64,000 bases of DNA from Fragilariopsis cylindrus CCMP1102 (taxonomy: Eukaryota > Bacillariophyta > Bacillariophyceae > Bacillariales > Bacillariaceae): contig FMBT01000410.1 of assembly GCA_900095095.1 (NCBI GenBank), forward strand, positions 1-64,000, in the 5' to 3' direction. The position numbers were made by a program, and so were the translations under genes. Below the pieces are notes generated by a model. The model was not told the DNA's origin, did no database searches, and worked only from the letters and a program-made list of their open reading frames with translations. Numbering within the stretch: the first letter of the stretch is position 1; every line of letters begins with the position of its first letter. Positions 43,636 to 54,681 of the stretch are shown piece by piece.

Positions 43636-43845
43636 TTATTTGTCTTTAGCTGTGTGTTTTGATGGCTCTGCGATATCTATAATTCGGGGGAGGTGGCTTA
43701 AGTTGATAGTCTCCCCCGTTTTAACAATAACATCAATAATCACAGCAAAGGAGAAAATCTCCTCAAAAAGCAGAGCACTTTCTGGACTGTAGCTACTTAC
43801 ATCACCGTTAGCTACAACAGTGTCTACACAAGGCAGTATATCCAT
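43636..43845 (-). CDS. Hypothetical small protein, 69 aa
   Basis: An ATG-initiated frame between two minus-strand genes, with balanced composition unlike the low-complexity shadows nearby: MDILPCVDTVVANGDVSSYS, then a hydrophobic FSFAVIIDVIVKTG and INLSHLPRIIDIAEPSK. No family recognised. It could be a real short gene or an exon. Confidence 0.3.
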   Translation of the reverse strand: MDILPCVDTVVANGDVSSYSPESALLFEEIFSFAVIIDVIVKTGETINLSHLPRIIDIAEPSKHTAKDK

Positions 43846-44130
43846 AGTCTACGTGTATTCTGTTCAGTGAAAAGTAGATAATGGAATGAAATGTAAATTT
43901 TCTCTGTTTATAGTTCTTTTTTACATAAGTTTTTTTTTTGAATAATGGTATGTATGTATAATGAATGGAATGCATGTTTGGAGACTGATAATTCTATTTC
44001 TTCTAATTCGCATCCAATGCTACATAACACACCAATCTAATTCAAATCATGATAATGTATGTATATACATATATATAGAAATGTAGTAATTTTACATGCC
44101 GTTCTTTTCGTTATTCAGTACTATTTTCCT

Positions 44131-46663
44131 TTACTCAGTGGCAGTATAAGTAGTCTCTTTAGCGCATGTTGGATCATTGTTGCTATCACAGGTCGGATGT
44201 TGATTTGGTAACGACTCCCGTTCACTCTTCGGAAAGTACTTGGCATAGTATACATCATCCTCGAGGTATAATTCACATGTTTTGGGACAATTCAAACGCA
44301 TCCCCTGAACATCGGTCATACATAATGATTTATCCATTGTAGCACACTCCTTGTCATTGTCTTGAATGTTCATCGGTAGTCGACCTGTATCGTCTTTCAT
44401 ATTCTTTTTTCCATCCTTACTCCACAAACGACCCTTCTGTGCACGAAAGAAAAATTTATCACCAGATGTTGGCCAAAGTGATGTCGAATCGGATGCGATC
44501 ATATCAATATTACGTTCATTAATATCTGCTACATATACAGCAAATGACAAACGAAAGTCTTTTGCTGGCCGGTAATGACATTCACCCGTTCCATGTCTAC
44601 TTTCTCCTCCAAGGACAATTCCAACATTCGGATCAAGTCTGATCTGTCCTTGGTATTCATCTTCAATATCAGACACCTTGAAGATAGAAACATCATTTTC
44701 GGGAATATGAACAGGAACAATGATATTATAGAATGATCCTCTACTACCTGGAATATCAACATGCATATTTTGTGTTTGATCATATTCTGATAAGAAGATA
44801 GCACCAACACCCTGTACCATCAAACCATCCAAATCGAAGGCTTTACCAACCTCCTCCAACACTTTATCGAAGCCACCTCGTCGTAACACACCCAATAAAC
44901 TTTCGAAACATGATTCGTCACCAGGATCTAACCAAACCATATCAGTATCCCACGACCCTTGTACCATTGCAGTCCATTTCTCACCATCATCTAAGGTGTA
45001 TATACGCTGGTCGCCTTGTTCTAATGGTTTTTCTTTGTATAAGATCTGATGTGCAAGTTCCATCATACCACTGTTCGCAACATATTTTGTAAATTCTTCA
45101 TGCAATTCCGGTGGAAAACCGATCACAAACGATTCACCGTCTGGTCCATCAATTGGTGTTAAATCTTCTCTCCATAAAATAGGTCTCATTTCACCCACAT
45201 CCAGTTTTTTCGGTATCAAAAAATCTGGTTCGACATCGACCTTATAAAAATCATCTAATTCAATGTCATTTCCATTCCCATCATCGAATATAATTTTTTT
45301 TGGTTTTAACTTATTTGGTTTGATACGATGTGGACGTTGCTTGTTATCCCTTGGACGATTAATTCCTGGTCCTAACGGAGGTGGAAATCTATCACCATGA
45401 CCATCGACTTCGCTATTGTCCCAACCATAAGCTTCGTCTTCCTCCTCATCATCATCTTCGCCATAATTGTCATAATCGTCTTCGTCTTCGTCTTCATCTC
45501 CATATTTTTTTGTGACATCCTCACGACTATCATGGAATGCTGTTGATTTATCATATGGATTGTACATTTATCACTACCTGTTTGTATCTTTTCTTTGTTA
45601 CATCTTTTCACATAGGTTTCCATATTATTAGGATAATTGGACCATAAATTGACCCGAACGGTGTGTCTGGATAGGCCCATAATTCTGTACTAAACATTTC
45701 ACGATGACCACCTAAAATTTCATTGACACCATGCAAATGCTTACCACCTAAAAATACCAGTGCTTCATGTTTATTTGGTTTCACACTATCACGAAATTCA
45801 TCCGCATCCTCATCATATGGATCAGTTGCTAGGATAAAAAATTCACCACCTTTATATTGTTCTGGACCACTAAAGGCAAAATTCATGGTATAGACTGTAT
45901 CACCATCATGATGTTCTTTTAATCTTGGAAAATCGGAATATGTTAAATGTTCGGATGCTCTAATACCCACTTCTTCGGGTGGATACATTTTCTTTTCTCT
46001 TGGTTTGTGTACATTCGCTTGATCCTGATCCACAAATACTTTCCATCCGGTGCTTCGTAGCCACTTGTAATGTTGCTTTCATTTCTTTACCACTTCTGGT
46101 AAAAATAAACCACGAGTGGTGCTAAATGTGTGGGACAATTTCCACCCGAACCATCATCTTCATCTAAATTCATTTCCTGATACATCGCACGACTTTCATA
46201 TAAATGTGGCAGATGCGTACGAATACAGGTTGCTAATGCCTGGACACTTTTCACATGTGTGGATGCATGGCGTTTTCAATCACAATTAACATCGGGATGT
46301 TGTCTTGAAATGGATTATTAATAGTTCGTCCAGCTTTCCGTTTGGAATGTTGAGTCACCGTCTTCACTTCTGCACCTTCCTCGGGTGTTAAAATATCATG
46401 AAAATACAATTTTGTATATTATGATATTGATTCACACCCTCATGGACTAAACTTTCTTCTTTTAAATTATGTTTCCAAAATCTATCCCGGTCACCAATTT
46501 CTTCTTTGGTTAATATTCGGTTTCCTTGTGGTCGTCGTTGTTGTCGGTGTTGTTGCCCGTAACCACCACCTTGCGCGTTAACACCACCACCAACAACGAG
46601 AGCGAATAAACGAGAAAAGCGGTCGTCGTGCGTACTTATTAATAAAAGCAACGGAGGATGTCA
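44131..46663 (-). CDS. Secreted double 2OG-Fe(II) oxygenase (prolyl 4-hydroxylase-like) with C-terminal ShK-type domain; interrupted frames
   Basis: Signal-like start (MTSSVAF...RLFALVVGGGVNAQG) then QGNRILTKEEIGDRDRFW. The first oxygenase domain includes FHDILTPEEGAEV, NPFQDNIPMLIVIENAMHP, YSDFPRLKEHHDGDTVYTMN (HxD), GPEQYKGGEFFIL, ALVFLGGKHLHGVN and GHREMFSTELW (45670-46420). After an acidic linker a second oxygenase-like domain follows in an intact frame (44131-45567): MHVDIPGSRGSFYNIIVPVH (HxD), GIVLGGESRHGTGECHY and DFRLSFAVYVAD. The tail has CATMDKSLCMTDVQGMRLNC then PKTC, an ShK-like cysteine pattern. Frame changes occur at about five places between 45567 and 46640; where checked, one base is missing. 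Likely acts in the ER/Golgi or cell wall on secreted proteins. Confidence 0.7.
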
Positions 46664-47044
46664 TTTTTGTACTTTTCTTTTTCCTTTTTTAAAATCACTG
46701 ACTTGATTTGTTTCACTTCGCTTCGTCTACTCTACTCTTTCTTGTTTTGTGTGATCAACTACGCCATCGATTTCTTCCCTCTTCGGTTTTGAATGGAAAT
46801 ATAATGTATTGTTTTCTACTAAAATTGCTTGCGTTTGTCGCAATAGATACGAAAGCTCAGTGTAACACTCCAGATCAAGACTGGAATTCAAGCATCCATA
46901 GGTAGCGTGAAAATAAAAAATGTGCCTGTGTGTGTCTTGCTGTTCGGAAAGATAATTTCTTTTTTTTTTGAAAGGTGCGCCATACTTGCTCGTGCTGGAC
47001 TGGCCAAAAATATTTTACAAGACCGATAACGACGTGATACAGTA
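46664..47044. other. Intergenic region
   Basis: A short frame (46708-46905, +) has a hydrophobic start but no other support. Nothing else recognised. Confidence 0.4.
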
Positions 47045-47252
47045 CTTCCTCCGTACCACTAAGTAAGAGCGCGTTATCGCTTGGAATTATTACACAGCGT
47101 GTTTAATGCTTAAAATCTAAACACAAAATGCGAAATGTACGAAAAAAATAAAAATATGCGAAGATTTTACGAAGATTTGAAGGGTTCAAAGCGCTTTATT
47201 CTATAATAATTCAAGGCATAATGCTCTGTCACTTAGCGGTGCACGGAGGAAG
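47045..47252. mobile_element. Stowaway-like MITE, 208 bp, with TA target duplication
   Basis: TA at 47043-47044 and 47253-47254. Ends are CTTCCTCCGT and its reverse complement ACGGAGGAAG. The interior shares ACAAAATGCGAAATGTACG, GGAATTATTACAC and GCGAAGATTTTA with the 17546 element. Non-coding; the arms pair over most of the length. It looks whole. Confidence 0.88.
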
Positions 47253-48178
47253 TACAGTATCGGATTTGATGAGCCGCGCCGCATGGGCATGCATCGCCTG
47301 CAACACATAAACTATTATTATTTCATAACAGCCGAGCCACACCCAAAGCAAAAAGAAAAGAAAAGCAAAGCAGATTGTGTATTCCTTAGTAGCAATGTAG
47401 TCAGTCTACTCTAGGCTAGGCTAGCTATGAAGAAATGTTAGTATCCACAAATCATTGCACCCCATAAATAGCAGTAGCGTAGTACAATCAGTAGCTATAA
47501 TATAATATGTCCATGTTATGTATGTGTTGACTCAAATACTACTTGATCCATCAATTGATGCCCTGATAATGTATACAATGTGGAGAGTGAACAGTCAAAA
47601 ATTATTGACCATTGCAATCATTCATTGTTCAATCAAATCAAACATAAGCGGTTCACACATCTTCAACACCCTAGTTAGCATGCACAGTGATGAGATTGTT
47701 TGCTTCACAACTTTGAGTTTTGTTGTTGTACCTCTGTCAAAAATGGTTTAAAATGAAGTTTTTTAGTCTTGACTGATCTATCGGGATGGTGAAAGGCGGA
47801 ATATGCTGGAATTAATAATCTGTTGGGTGTATATCAATTGTCCTCTATATTCTTTAGAATTACATCCCTACTGGTCAGGGAAAATAGAATTCAACTGGAC
47901 AGTTTTCTGCTTCCCTGAAGATTACCGCTGATGGGGTCTACACGTTCCCAGTTGGGATCGTTGCATTTTTAGAGGACGATGGATGGATGGTAGGAGACAT
48001 CTTGAGGAAGTTGTCTTTGCTGATTTTGTTGCTATTGCTATTGCTGTTGTTAAGGTCAAAGTCAACATCTTTAATATTGATTGTGTTGTAAAGGGTTGGC
48101 AATACAAAACAAACAATCGAAATGAAAATTATGTGATTTTTATGTTCACGATTATGTTTGTACCGTACAAGTACAGTA
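47253..48178. other. Intergenic, no gene recognised
   Basis: About 0.9 kb between two MITEs. The open frame at 47518-47751 has no motif. (CTATTG)-like repeats lie near 48030-48050. Confidence 0.45.
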
Positions 48179-48327
48179 CATCCTTCAGCTAGCTTAGTTC
48201 CTGCGCGCTATAGCGAGGAATTATTAGACAATAAAAGCGTGTTGAACCCTTCAAAATCTACCCACAAAATGCGAAATTTTATCGTGTAATAATTCTTTTT
48301 AAGAGAGGGCGTATGAATTAAGCAATG
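48179..48327. mobile_element. Truncated Stowaway-like MITE
   Basis: Starts after TA with CATCCTTCAGCTAGCTTAGT, CGCGCTATAGCGAGGAATTA, GTTGAACCCTTCAAAATCTA, ACCCACAAAATGCGAAAT. The middle is deleted relative to the 47045 element and the right end (GGGCGTATGAATTAAGCAA) lacks a clean GGAGGAAG terminus. Confidence 0.65.
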
Positions 48328-48676
48328 ATTGGTTTTAGCTGTTGGTTTCATTTAACTACTTCAGTAAACACAACTAAACGAAAAACGGAAAGATGTGATC
48401 TTTTTTGTTACGATTGCTAAGATCGAAACAGACTAAAGAAACGTATATCATGTTTCTCTTTCTCTTATCATTCTCGAATAAAACCAACAGCAATGAAAAC
48501 CAATTTCCTACGTAGTACTTACTAGTATGTAGTACAATATTGGTTCCATATGGGACAGTCCTTCACTTTGTCGATGAGTACGCTAATGCAATAAGGATCA
48601 TAAAGATAAAATTATCTCGCTTGCAAAACATCAACTCAACAACTCAACAACTCGATCTCGCAAAAGACAACGAAAA
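48328..48676. promoter_or_regulatory. Upstream region of the TASR-repeat gene
   Basis: Contains an AACTCAACA repeat (CAACTCAACAACTCAACAAC) just before the start codon, at about 48632-48652. A MITE remnant lies about 350 bp upstream of the ATG. Confidence 0.35.
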
Positions 48677-49369
48677 ATGGACTCTACTAACAATAACAAT
48701 AACATCAATGACCGTGTAGCGATTGGTGTTACTTTGCAAGACAAACACTGTATTAACTGTGTCAAGAGAGGTCAATTATGTAGCCCGGTAAAACATGATT
48801 CTTTTCACTGGTCACGAAACTTTAAGAACGATAACAAAATCCTCATTGTTAATGTAAAAGATAAGCTCCCTATCAGCAAATTACATTCGGCTACAGGAAC
48901 AGCTCCTCCTGCACCAACTCAAGCACCAACTCAAGCAACATCTCAAGCGACAACTCAAGCAACGGCTCCATCAACAGCTCCACAAACTGCTTCACGAACT
49001 GCTTCACGAACTGCTTCACGAACTGCTTCACGAACTGCTTCACGAACTGCTTCACGAACTGCTCCACGAACTGCTCGATCAACTGCTACTGCTACCGCTA
49101 CAGCAACAGCAGCAGCAGCAGCAGCAGATGTGGACGTCCTCATTTCTGAATTCGCAACATTGCAAATTACTACAAGCGAGGAAACAGCAAATCGAATTGG
49201 TTGTACCTGGGACAAGGAGCAATTACGAATCGCAGAAGCAATGCAAGCCTCCTACAACAATAACTTGAGTTGGGAATTAAATCAGAATTTAGATCCGATG
49301 GTCAATACGCCAATGTATAGAGCAATTGCCACAAACATGAGTAAAAGACGTTGTACTGCTTTTGTCTAG
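48677..49369 (+). CDS. Unknown protein with CxxC motif and TASR minisatellite repeats, 230 aa
   Basis: An intact frame from ATG 48677 (MDSTNNNNNINDR). A short Cys motif (KHCINCVKRGQLCSPVKH; C-x2-C-x6-C) could bind a metal. The centre is coded by repeats: four related APTQ/ATSQ/ATTQ units, then six identical-type TASR units from a 12-bp ACTGCTTCACGA minisatellite (48987-49058), then Thr/Ala runs. The C-terminal 80 residues (DVLISEFATLQITTSEETAN, WDKEQLRIAEAMQASYNNNL) look ordered and helical. I do not recognise the family. Repeat number is likely polymorphic. Confidence 0.65.
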   Translation: MDSTNNNNNINDRVAIGVTLQDKHCINCVKRGQLCSPVKHDSFHWSRNFKNDNKILIVNVKDKLPISKLHSATGTAPPAPTQAPTQATSQATTQATAPSTAPQTASRTASRTASRTASRTASRTASRTAPRTARSTATATATATAAAAAADVDVLISEFATLQITTSEETANRIGCTWDKEQLRIAEAMQASYNNNLSWELNQNLDPMVNTPMYRAIATNMSKRRCTAFV

Positions 49370-50157
49370 GCTACAGTAGAAGAAGAAGAGAAAAACGAGG
49401 ACGATGCTGTATGTTATATTATTATACCTCTATTAATTGCATTCTTTACTTTTAGAACTTATTTAAATAATCAATCAAATATACTTATTATATATACTTA
49501 AATACATTTTCGCTAATGCTTTGATTGTTTTGCTTATGGAATCGTCAGTACTGTATTGTACTACCAATCAGTAATATTTTTATTACGTTGTGTTTTTATC
49601 GATTCTTTGGTATGTTATTACTATTTTGTGTTGCTACCACCCTTGGAGGTTGTAGGTTGGTGGTTGTTGCTTGGTCCTATCAACACCCTTGGAGATAGAT
49701 TATCTTCTTCGACTTTGTTTCGTATCGACTGGGTGCTTGAACTTGTTAGTGAAGCGGTTCGACGTCACGTGAGGTACTTGTTAGTTAACTCCTTCGCTTG
49801 TTTTGCTTGAAGTGTGGAAGGGTTCCGTACTTGTCTTGTCTTTGTTAGTGAAGCGGTTCACGACGTCACGTGAGGTGCTTGTTAGTTAAGCGGTTCACGA
49901 CGTCACGTGAGGTGCTTGTTGTTTCGCTTCGTTTGTACTTGCGAGGCTTGTTATGATTTATTCTTTGTTTGCTTATTGAATCGGCAATACTGTATTGTAC
50001 TACCGATCGTTAAGCTTGTTGCTGATAATCTTGTTATTATCTTGTTGTTGTTCTGTATTGGTTGTACTTTCGTGATACAGATTTGTTATCGACCTTGTCT
50101 TAGTTTATTGTCGTTTCGGACAGTTCACAAAATACGGGCTTCGATATCTTGTTGGTC
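49370..50157. repeat. Degenerate repeat block with GACGTCACGTG palindromic units
   Basis: No gene. Units around GTTAGTGAAGCGGTTC then GACGTCACGTGAGGT occur at about 49745-49790, 49844-49880 and 49881-49919. Flanking blocks also recur: TACTGTATTGTACTACC at about 49551 and 49987, GTGATACAGATT at about 50073 and 50222, AGTTTATTGTC at about 50102 and 50317. The whole 49.53-50.34 kb interval therefore looks like two or more diverged copies of a roughly 430-bp unit. Confidence 0.65.
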
Positions 50158-51110
50158 TTAATAGGTGATACAATTTTGTATCAGTTGTTTTCTGGTTGCA
50201 GTTCTGTATTGGTTGTTATTTCGTGATACAGATTCGTTTAGTTTCGCTTCGCTTATACTTGTACTTGCGAGGCTTGTTATTGATCGTTCGGTGCTTGTTG
50301 CGTTCCAGACCTCATAGTTTATTGTCATCTCGGACAATGAACTATCTCTAATCTCTAACATATAATATACTTGAATACGTTCAAATAATTGGTTTGCTAT
50401 AACATCATCTTTTTTAGGATCATCATATACAACATGTAATATCACTTCAATTTTTGATTTTTCTATTTCATGCAAAGATTGCAATCGACGATTTACTGTT
50501 AATGTATATCTTTCATCATATTGACGTTTAGTATTTTTTATACCACAAACAGTACCAGTATAATCATTACTACTACTACTATTACTGCTTCTTTTGTTTT
50601 TACTATTACTATCAATTTCTTCAACAATTGAATAAGTTTCATTGTCATTGTCATTATCATCCTCTTCATCTATACTGTCACTACTTGTTGCTTTATTTTG
50701 AATCAATCATTTCACTTTTGATGCACGTAAATCCCCACCCTTACTTCTATTTGTTTTAATTTCACGTTTCTTACTAGATAAACTCTTTTTTATCTTATCT
50801 AATGTACTACCACCACGTTTGTTATTTCTTTTACTATCATTATTATTGTCATCGTTGCCATCGTTGCCATCGCATCGTTGCCATCGTTGCCATCGTTGCC
50901 ATCGTTGCCATCGTTGCCATCGTTGCCATCGTTGCCATTGTCTGCTGTAAGAGTACCACTGTCCCCACTTGCATAATCATTATCACCACTCGGATTAGCA
51001 CTAGTAGTTACATTATCAATATCGGTAGTAGTAGTAGGTTTTGGGTTTGATCTTAAACCTAATTCTTCCAATGTTAAATATGTAACAGAATCAGTAAATA
51101 GTTTACCAAG
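50158..51110 (-). CDS. Low-complexity protein with NDG minisatellite, interrupted frame
   Basis: The right part (51071-50799) reads YLTLEELGLRSNPKP, a Ser/Asp/Gly linker and NDG repeats coded by a 9-bp CATCGTTGC unit. The left part (50706-50158) has NDNETYSIVEEIDSNSKN, CGIKNTKRQYDERYTL, KSKIEVILHVVYDDPKKDDV, ERIQVYYMLEIRDSSL. The frame changes inside the NDG repeat, where one unit is short, and at about 50710. The C-terminus overlaps the repeat block and may be artificial beyond about 50330. The start is unresolved. No family recognised. Confidence 0.4.
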
Positions 51111-51554
51111 ATCTTGTAGGGGCAGTACTCGATTATTCTATGATATCTAAAAGGATCTAAGTCAGTACCCTTGGAAGATCTTCCCTAGTAAATCTATGTA
51201 ACCACATCAACAATCTAGTTTTGTTGTGGCTGTATTCATCTATGCTTTTCCCCCACAATTCTTCTTTGGGGGATTTCTGGGTTTTTGGCGATACACGTCA
51301 TGCCGCGTAAACTTGCACGCGCTATCCGTTACTCGGACAATACTGATATAAGAAACAGCACATCAACGACGTTGACATGCAATCAAAATAAGGAAAAGGT
51401 GTACTACCGGTAATACAGTATCATAAGATATGCTGACATTCCATTTTTGTGTATAATAGAGTTTACAATCAAACAAGTGAAGTGCTTGCAAGATTACCAA
51501 AGAAAATCGATAGAACCGCCAAGGAATGCAAGAAGGCAAAGAATAGAAAAGAAA
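51111..51554. promoter_or_regulatory. Intergenic/promoter region of the SDR gene
   Basis: TTGCACGCGCTATCCGTTAC at about 51311 resembles the MITE subterminal motif, so a MITE fragment may be present. The frame runs open upstream of the chosen start but is not coding-like. Confidence 0.35.
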
Positions 51555-53094
51555 ATGAGACTGTGGTTAGTCTCGTGGTCGTGGTCGGTGTCAGTGACGT
51601 TGGCCTTGGTAACAATTTTCTGGTCATCCTTGTCATCGAAGAACGGTAGCGGTGTTACTACTCACGCCTTTTCAGGAATTGACCCACAATCGAGTAATAA
51701 TGCAGTAAGGGTGTTGGTAACAGGCGCGGCAGGGCAAACTGGGCGACTTATATTATCCAAACTTGAACAGGATTATCGATACGAACCAAAAGGATTGGTA
51801 CGGAATGAACGATCAGCGAGGAATATTGTAAAAAGTGATGATACTCGATGCCCATTAGAACATGTTGTTATTGCAGATATAACAAGTCCAACATTCATTG
51901 AAGACCTGACGGATATAACAAAGCATAATAACGACGACAATGACAAAAACTCGAACAAAAACAACAGCAGCAACAGCAGCAACAACAACAATAACGGTCT
52001 TGAGAACTTAGATGCTATGATCATATGCACATCTTCAGTACCACGGATAAGAAAACGATCATTGGCAGTAATGTTGTTCAAAGCTCCTTGGAGGATGATC
52101 AGAGGACACCCCGCTGTTGATTTTAAATCGATGCGATTTGCTTGGAAATATGGTGGTTATCCTGAAAAGGTCGATTATCATGGACAGAAGGCACAAATTG
52201 ATTTAGCAAAACGACTAGGTATCCCTCATGTCATCCTTGTGAGTTCAATGGGTGGTACTGATCCAAACAACTTTTTAAATTCGGTCGGTAAAAGAACAAC
52301 AAAATCGTCAAGTAAAAGTAGTAAATCAGCCAGCAGCAAAGACGAAGGACACGGGGATATTTTACTGTGGAAACGACGAGCCGAAAAATACCTAGTTGAG
52401 GTACGTAATGCAATCTTGAAAGTTTCTTTTTTACTGCTATATTATTATACGAGCCTGACCTAACTATGCAACTTTTTAATGGATTATTTATACACTATAC
52501 TTTTATTGCATTTCTCACTTTTCTTGTTTTTGCTTCTTATTTTTACTACAGAGTGGTTTGGATTACACTATTCTTCATCCTGGTGGCTTAGTTGGGGATA
52601 CGCCCGGGGGACAGGAAGAATTTGTTTTAGACGTGGATGATAATTTGTATAGAATGGATTGTCAGAATCACGATCACGAAAATCCAAATTCCAATTCCAA
52701 GAATCGGCAGTCACATCGGTCGATGACACGAATCAGTCGAGAAGATGTAGCAGAGTTATGTGTGGCAGCGCTTAGTGCTGGTAAGGGTGAAAAGATGTCC
52801 TTCGATTGTATAACGTTACCATCCTCGACTGTCTCGTCATTGAAATCAATAGTAACAGCAACGACCGACAAAATCGACAGCAGCGATGATGAGGGTGTTG
52901 GTGCTAATGCTGGTAATGGCAGAACAATCAAAAATAGTATAGACACCAGCACCTCTACCGCAACATCGACCACGATGGCTGCAACCACAACGGCATCTGC
53001 AACATCAGTGACGACAACGATAGGTCGAAAATCAGCTGAAGAAACTCTCACAGAGTTTCTAGAACTATCTATTACAACGAATTACGATGTTTAA
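51555..53094 (+). CDS. Plastid-targeted atypical SDR (NAD(P)-binding), two exons
   Basis: Exons 51555-52400 and 52552-53094, intron 151 nt (GTACGT...ACAG). ATG 51555 (MRLWLVSWSW) is preferred over 51447 because it opens directly into a signal peptide ending THAF-SGID, an ASAF-type plastid context. The nucleotide-binding fold has VRVLVTGAAGQTGRLIL and DYRYEPKGLVRNERSARNIV. Later blocks YGGYPEKVDYHGQKAQIDLA, HVILVSSMGGTDPNNFLNSV, GDILLWKRRAEKYLVE then SGLDYTILHPGGL closely follow plant atypical SDRs such as Arabidopsis At5g02240/At2g37660. The frame is continuous across the splice (YLVE-SGLDY). An Asn run is inserted after strand 4 and a Thr/Ala-rich run near the C-terminus. The substrate is unknown. 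Confidence 0.88.
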
Positions 53095-53875
53095 GATACT
53101 TATCTATCATCATACAGGAGCGTATGTATAGAACAAAAAAGGAGATTTGTTCCTCACAACTTTTTCGAGTCGAGTCGTCGGGTGGAAGAGACACGACGAA
53201 AGCTATAATCCAGATCCCGAACAAAACAAAATATCTCCTCATTTTTCACATGCTATTCTTTGCTTCGTTCCGACGCATCAGGCATACAACCAAACACGCT
53301 GGAAATCCAGCTCAAATATATACACGCACACACCTAAGCACACACCTAAGCACACCCGCTATGCTACGCACCACTAGGAGGCACAGCATCATCATCATCA
53401 TCATCATCATTCATGACCCATTGTTTACCATTAGTTTTGTTTTCCTAACAATAATGTACATATAATACACTTGAAACCAATAATTTTACTACCACGATCG
53501 AGAAAAGATCGCAAATCACAACAAACCCATCCAACGATCACACCCAAAGAAGATCACAAAAATTGAGACCAAAAATAAAAGCAACGAGACAACGAATGTC
53601 TCCGAATAAATTCAGCCAGGTGGTGTGATAATTACAAAACACGACGACAGACGATTATAGCACAAAGAATAAGTAATTAAAAACACCACTTAATTCGTCA
53701 GTACACTGGTAGTGTTTTGTTTTTGGACGTAATGTCGAGTGATCTATTATACGCTACTAGTACTCTGGTAGTAGCAAAACCGATACATATAATTTTACCA
53801 CAAAAAGACTAGTGGGACTTCATATTTATTTCTTACTGCGACTTGAGGCTCACATTTATTTATTCAGTCAGAGCT
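53095..53875. other. Convergent intergenic region
   Basis: (CAT)n at about 53387-53412 and a repeated CACACACCTAAG unit at about 53326-53352. No gene recognised. Confidence 0.45.
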
Positions 53876-54409
53876 TTAAGAGCGGATACCGGTAAACTCC
53901 AATAAATGAAGTACACAGTATCCACCATATAATGGCCAATAAAAGAATAAAATTGAATATAATTTTCCTTGTCCTTGTGGACTGTTTTTAATATCAAGTA
54001 ATGTTCCTGTTAAAAATGATTTTGCTTTGTATAAATATAAAACAAATAATGAATAACCAAAGATTGGACGTGTTTCTGGTATACGGTATAAACAAATCAA
54101 CGTACTAACTGTAAAACCTGCATATCCTTCATAGGCTACTGTAAAAATTTCCCACATGAGTTGAAATGATTTACGATCAGTATCTGATAAATCTGTAATA
54201 GTATTACTTGTTGCACCACCATCTTCCATTTTTTCTTTGGATGTCGGATCTACTGATTTTAAGAACCATTTTGGACCATTCCACATTATTAAGGGAAAAG
54301 AAACCATTGTATTTATTGCATCGACAGTGAAACAGATCAGAAGAAGCCAATCTTTGTGAATAAAAAGATATTCTAACATCTCGTTCAATAGTGTCATCGT
54401 CATCGTCAA
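53876..54409 (-). CDS. Small multi-pass membrane protein, 177 aa, unknown
   Basis: An intact frame. About four hydrophobic segments: HKDWLLLICFTVDAINTMVS, FTVAYEGYAGFTVSTLICLY, IFGYSLFVLYLYKAKSFLTG and SILFFYWPLYGGYCVLHLLE. A polar loop (MEDGGATSNTITDLSDTDRK) sits after the first. No charged active-site pattern is evident and I do not recognise the family. The N-terminus MTMTMTLLNEM offers three possible Met starts. Confidence 0.7.
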   Translation of the reverse strand: MTMTMTLLNEMLEYLFIHKDWLLLICFTVDAINTMVSFPLIMWNGPKWFLKSVDPTSKEKMEDGGATSNTITDLSDTDRKSFQLMWEIFTVAYEGYAGFTVSTLICLYRIPETRPIFGYSLFVLYLYKAKSFLTGTLLDIKNSPQGQGKLYSILFFYWPLYGGYCVLHLLEFTGIRS

Positions 54410-54681
54410 ATTGTAGCAAAGTGGTATTCGTTATTCTCTTCTTGTTGTGGCTGGTATTGTGACTCCTTCTTTTTGCTCTATCTTTGCCTGGTTCCTTCCT
54501 CACCCATCGACTTTTCTGTTATCGTCTACTTCAAGACTACTTGAAGTACAAGTAAGAAGGATGAATGAAATCAATCAATATCTTTTATTGGAAAGACCTT
54601 TTTTTGTGATCCCTCCCTACGCGCGATTGAACCACGACTCAAATATCAGTGGGAAAACTTTTTGATTCAAGAACCTCAATA
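54410..54681. other. Upstream region of the membrane-protein gene
   Basis: Nothing recognised; bordered by a MITE at 54682. Confidence 0.3.

Noticed and set aside
46708-46905. Short plus-strand frame with hydrophobic start
   Set aside because: Could be a secreted peptide but has no conserved feature and lies in an AT-rich spacer.
47518-47751. 77-codon plus-strand frame
   Set aside because: No motif; composition like surrounding non-coding DNA.
48891-49215. Minus-strand open frames over the TASR repeat
   Set aside because: Shadow frames created by the 12-bp repeat.
50802-51050. Plus-strand IVA-repeat frame
   Set aside because: Shadow of the 9-bp minisatellite in the minus-strand gene.
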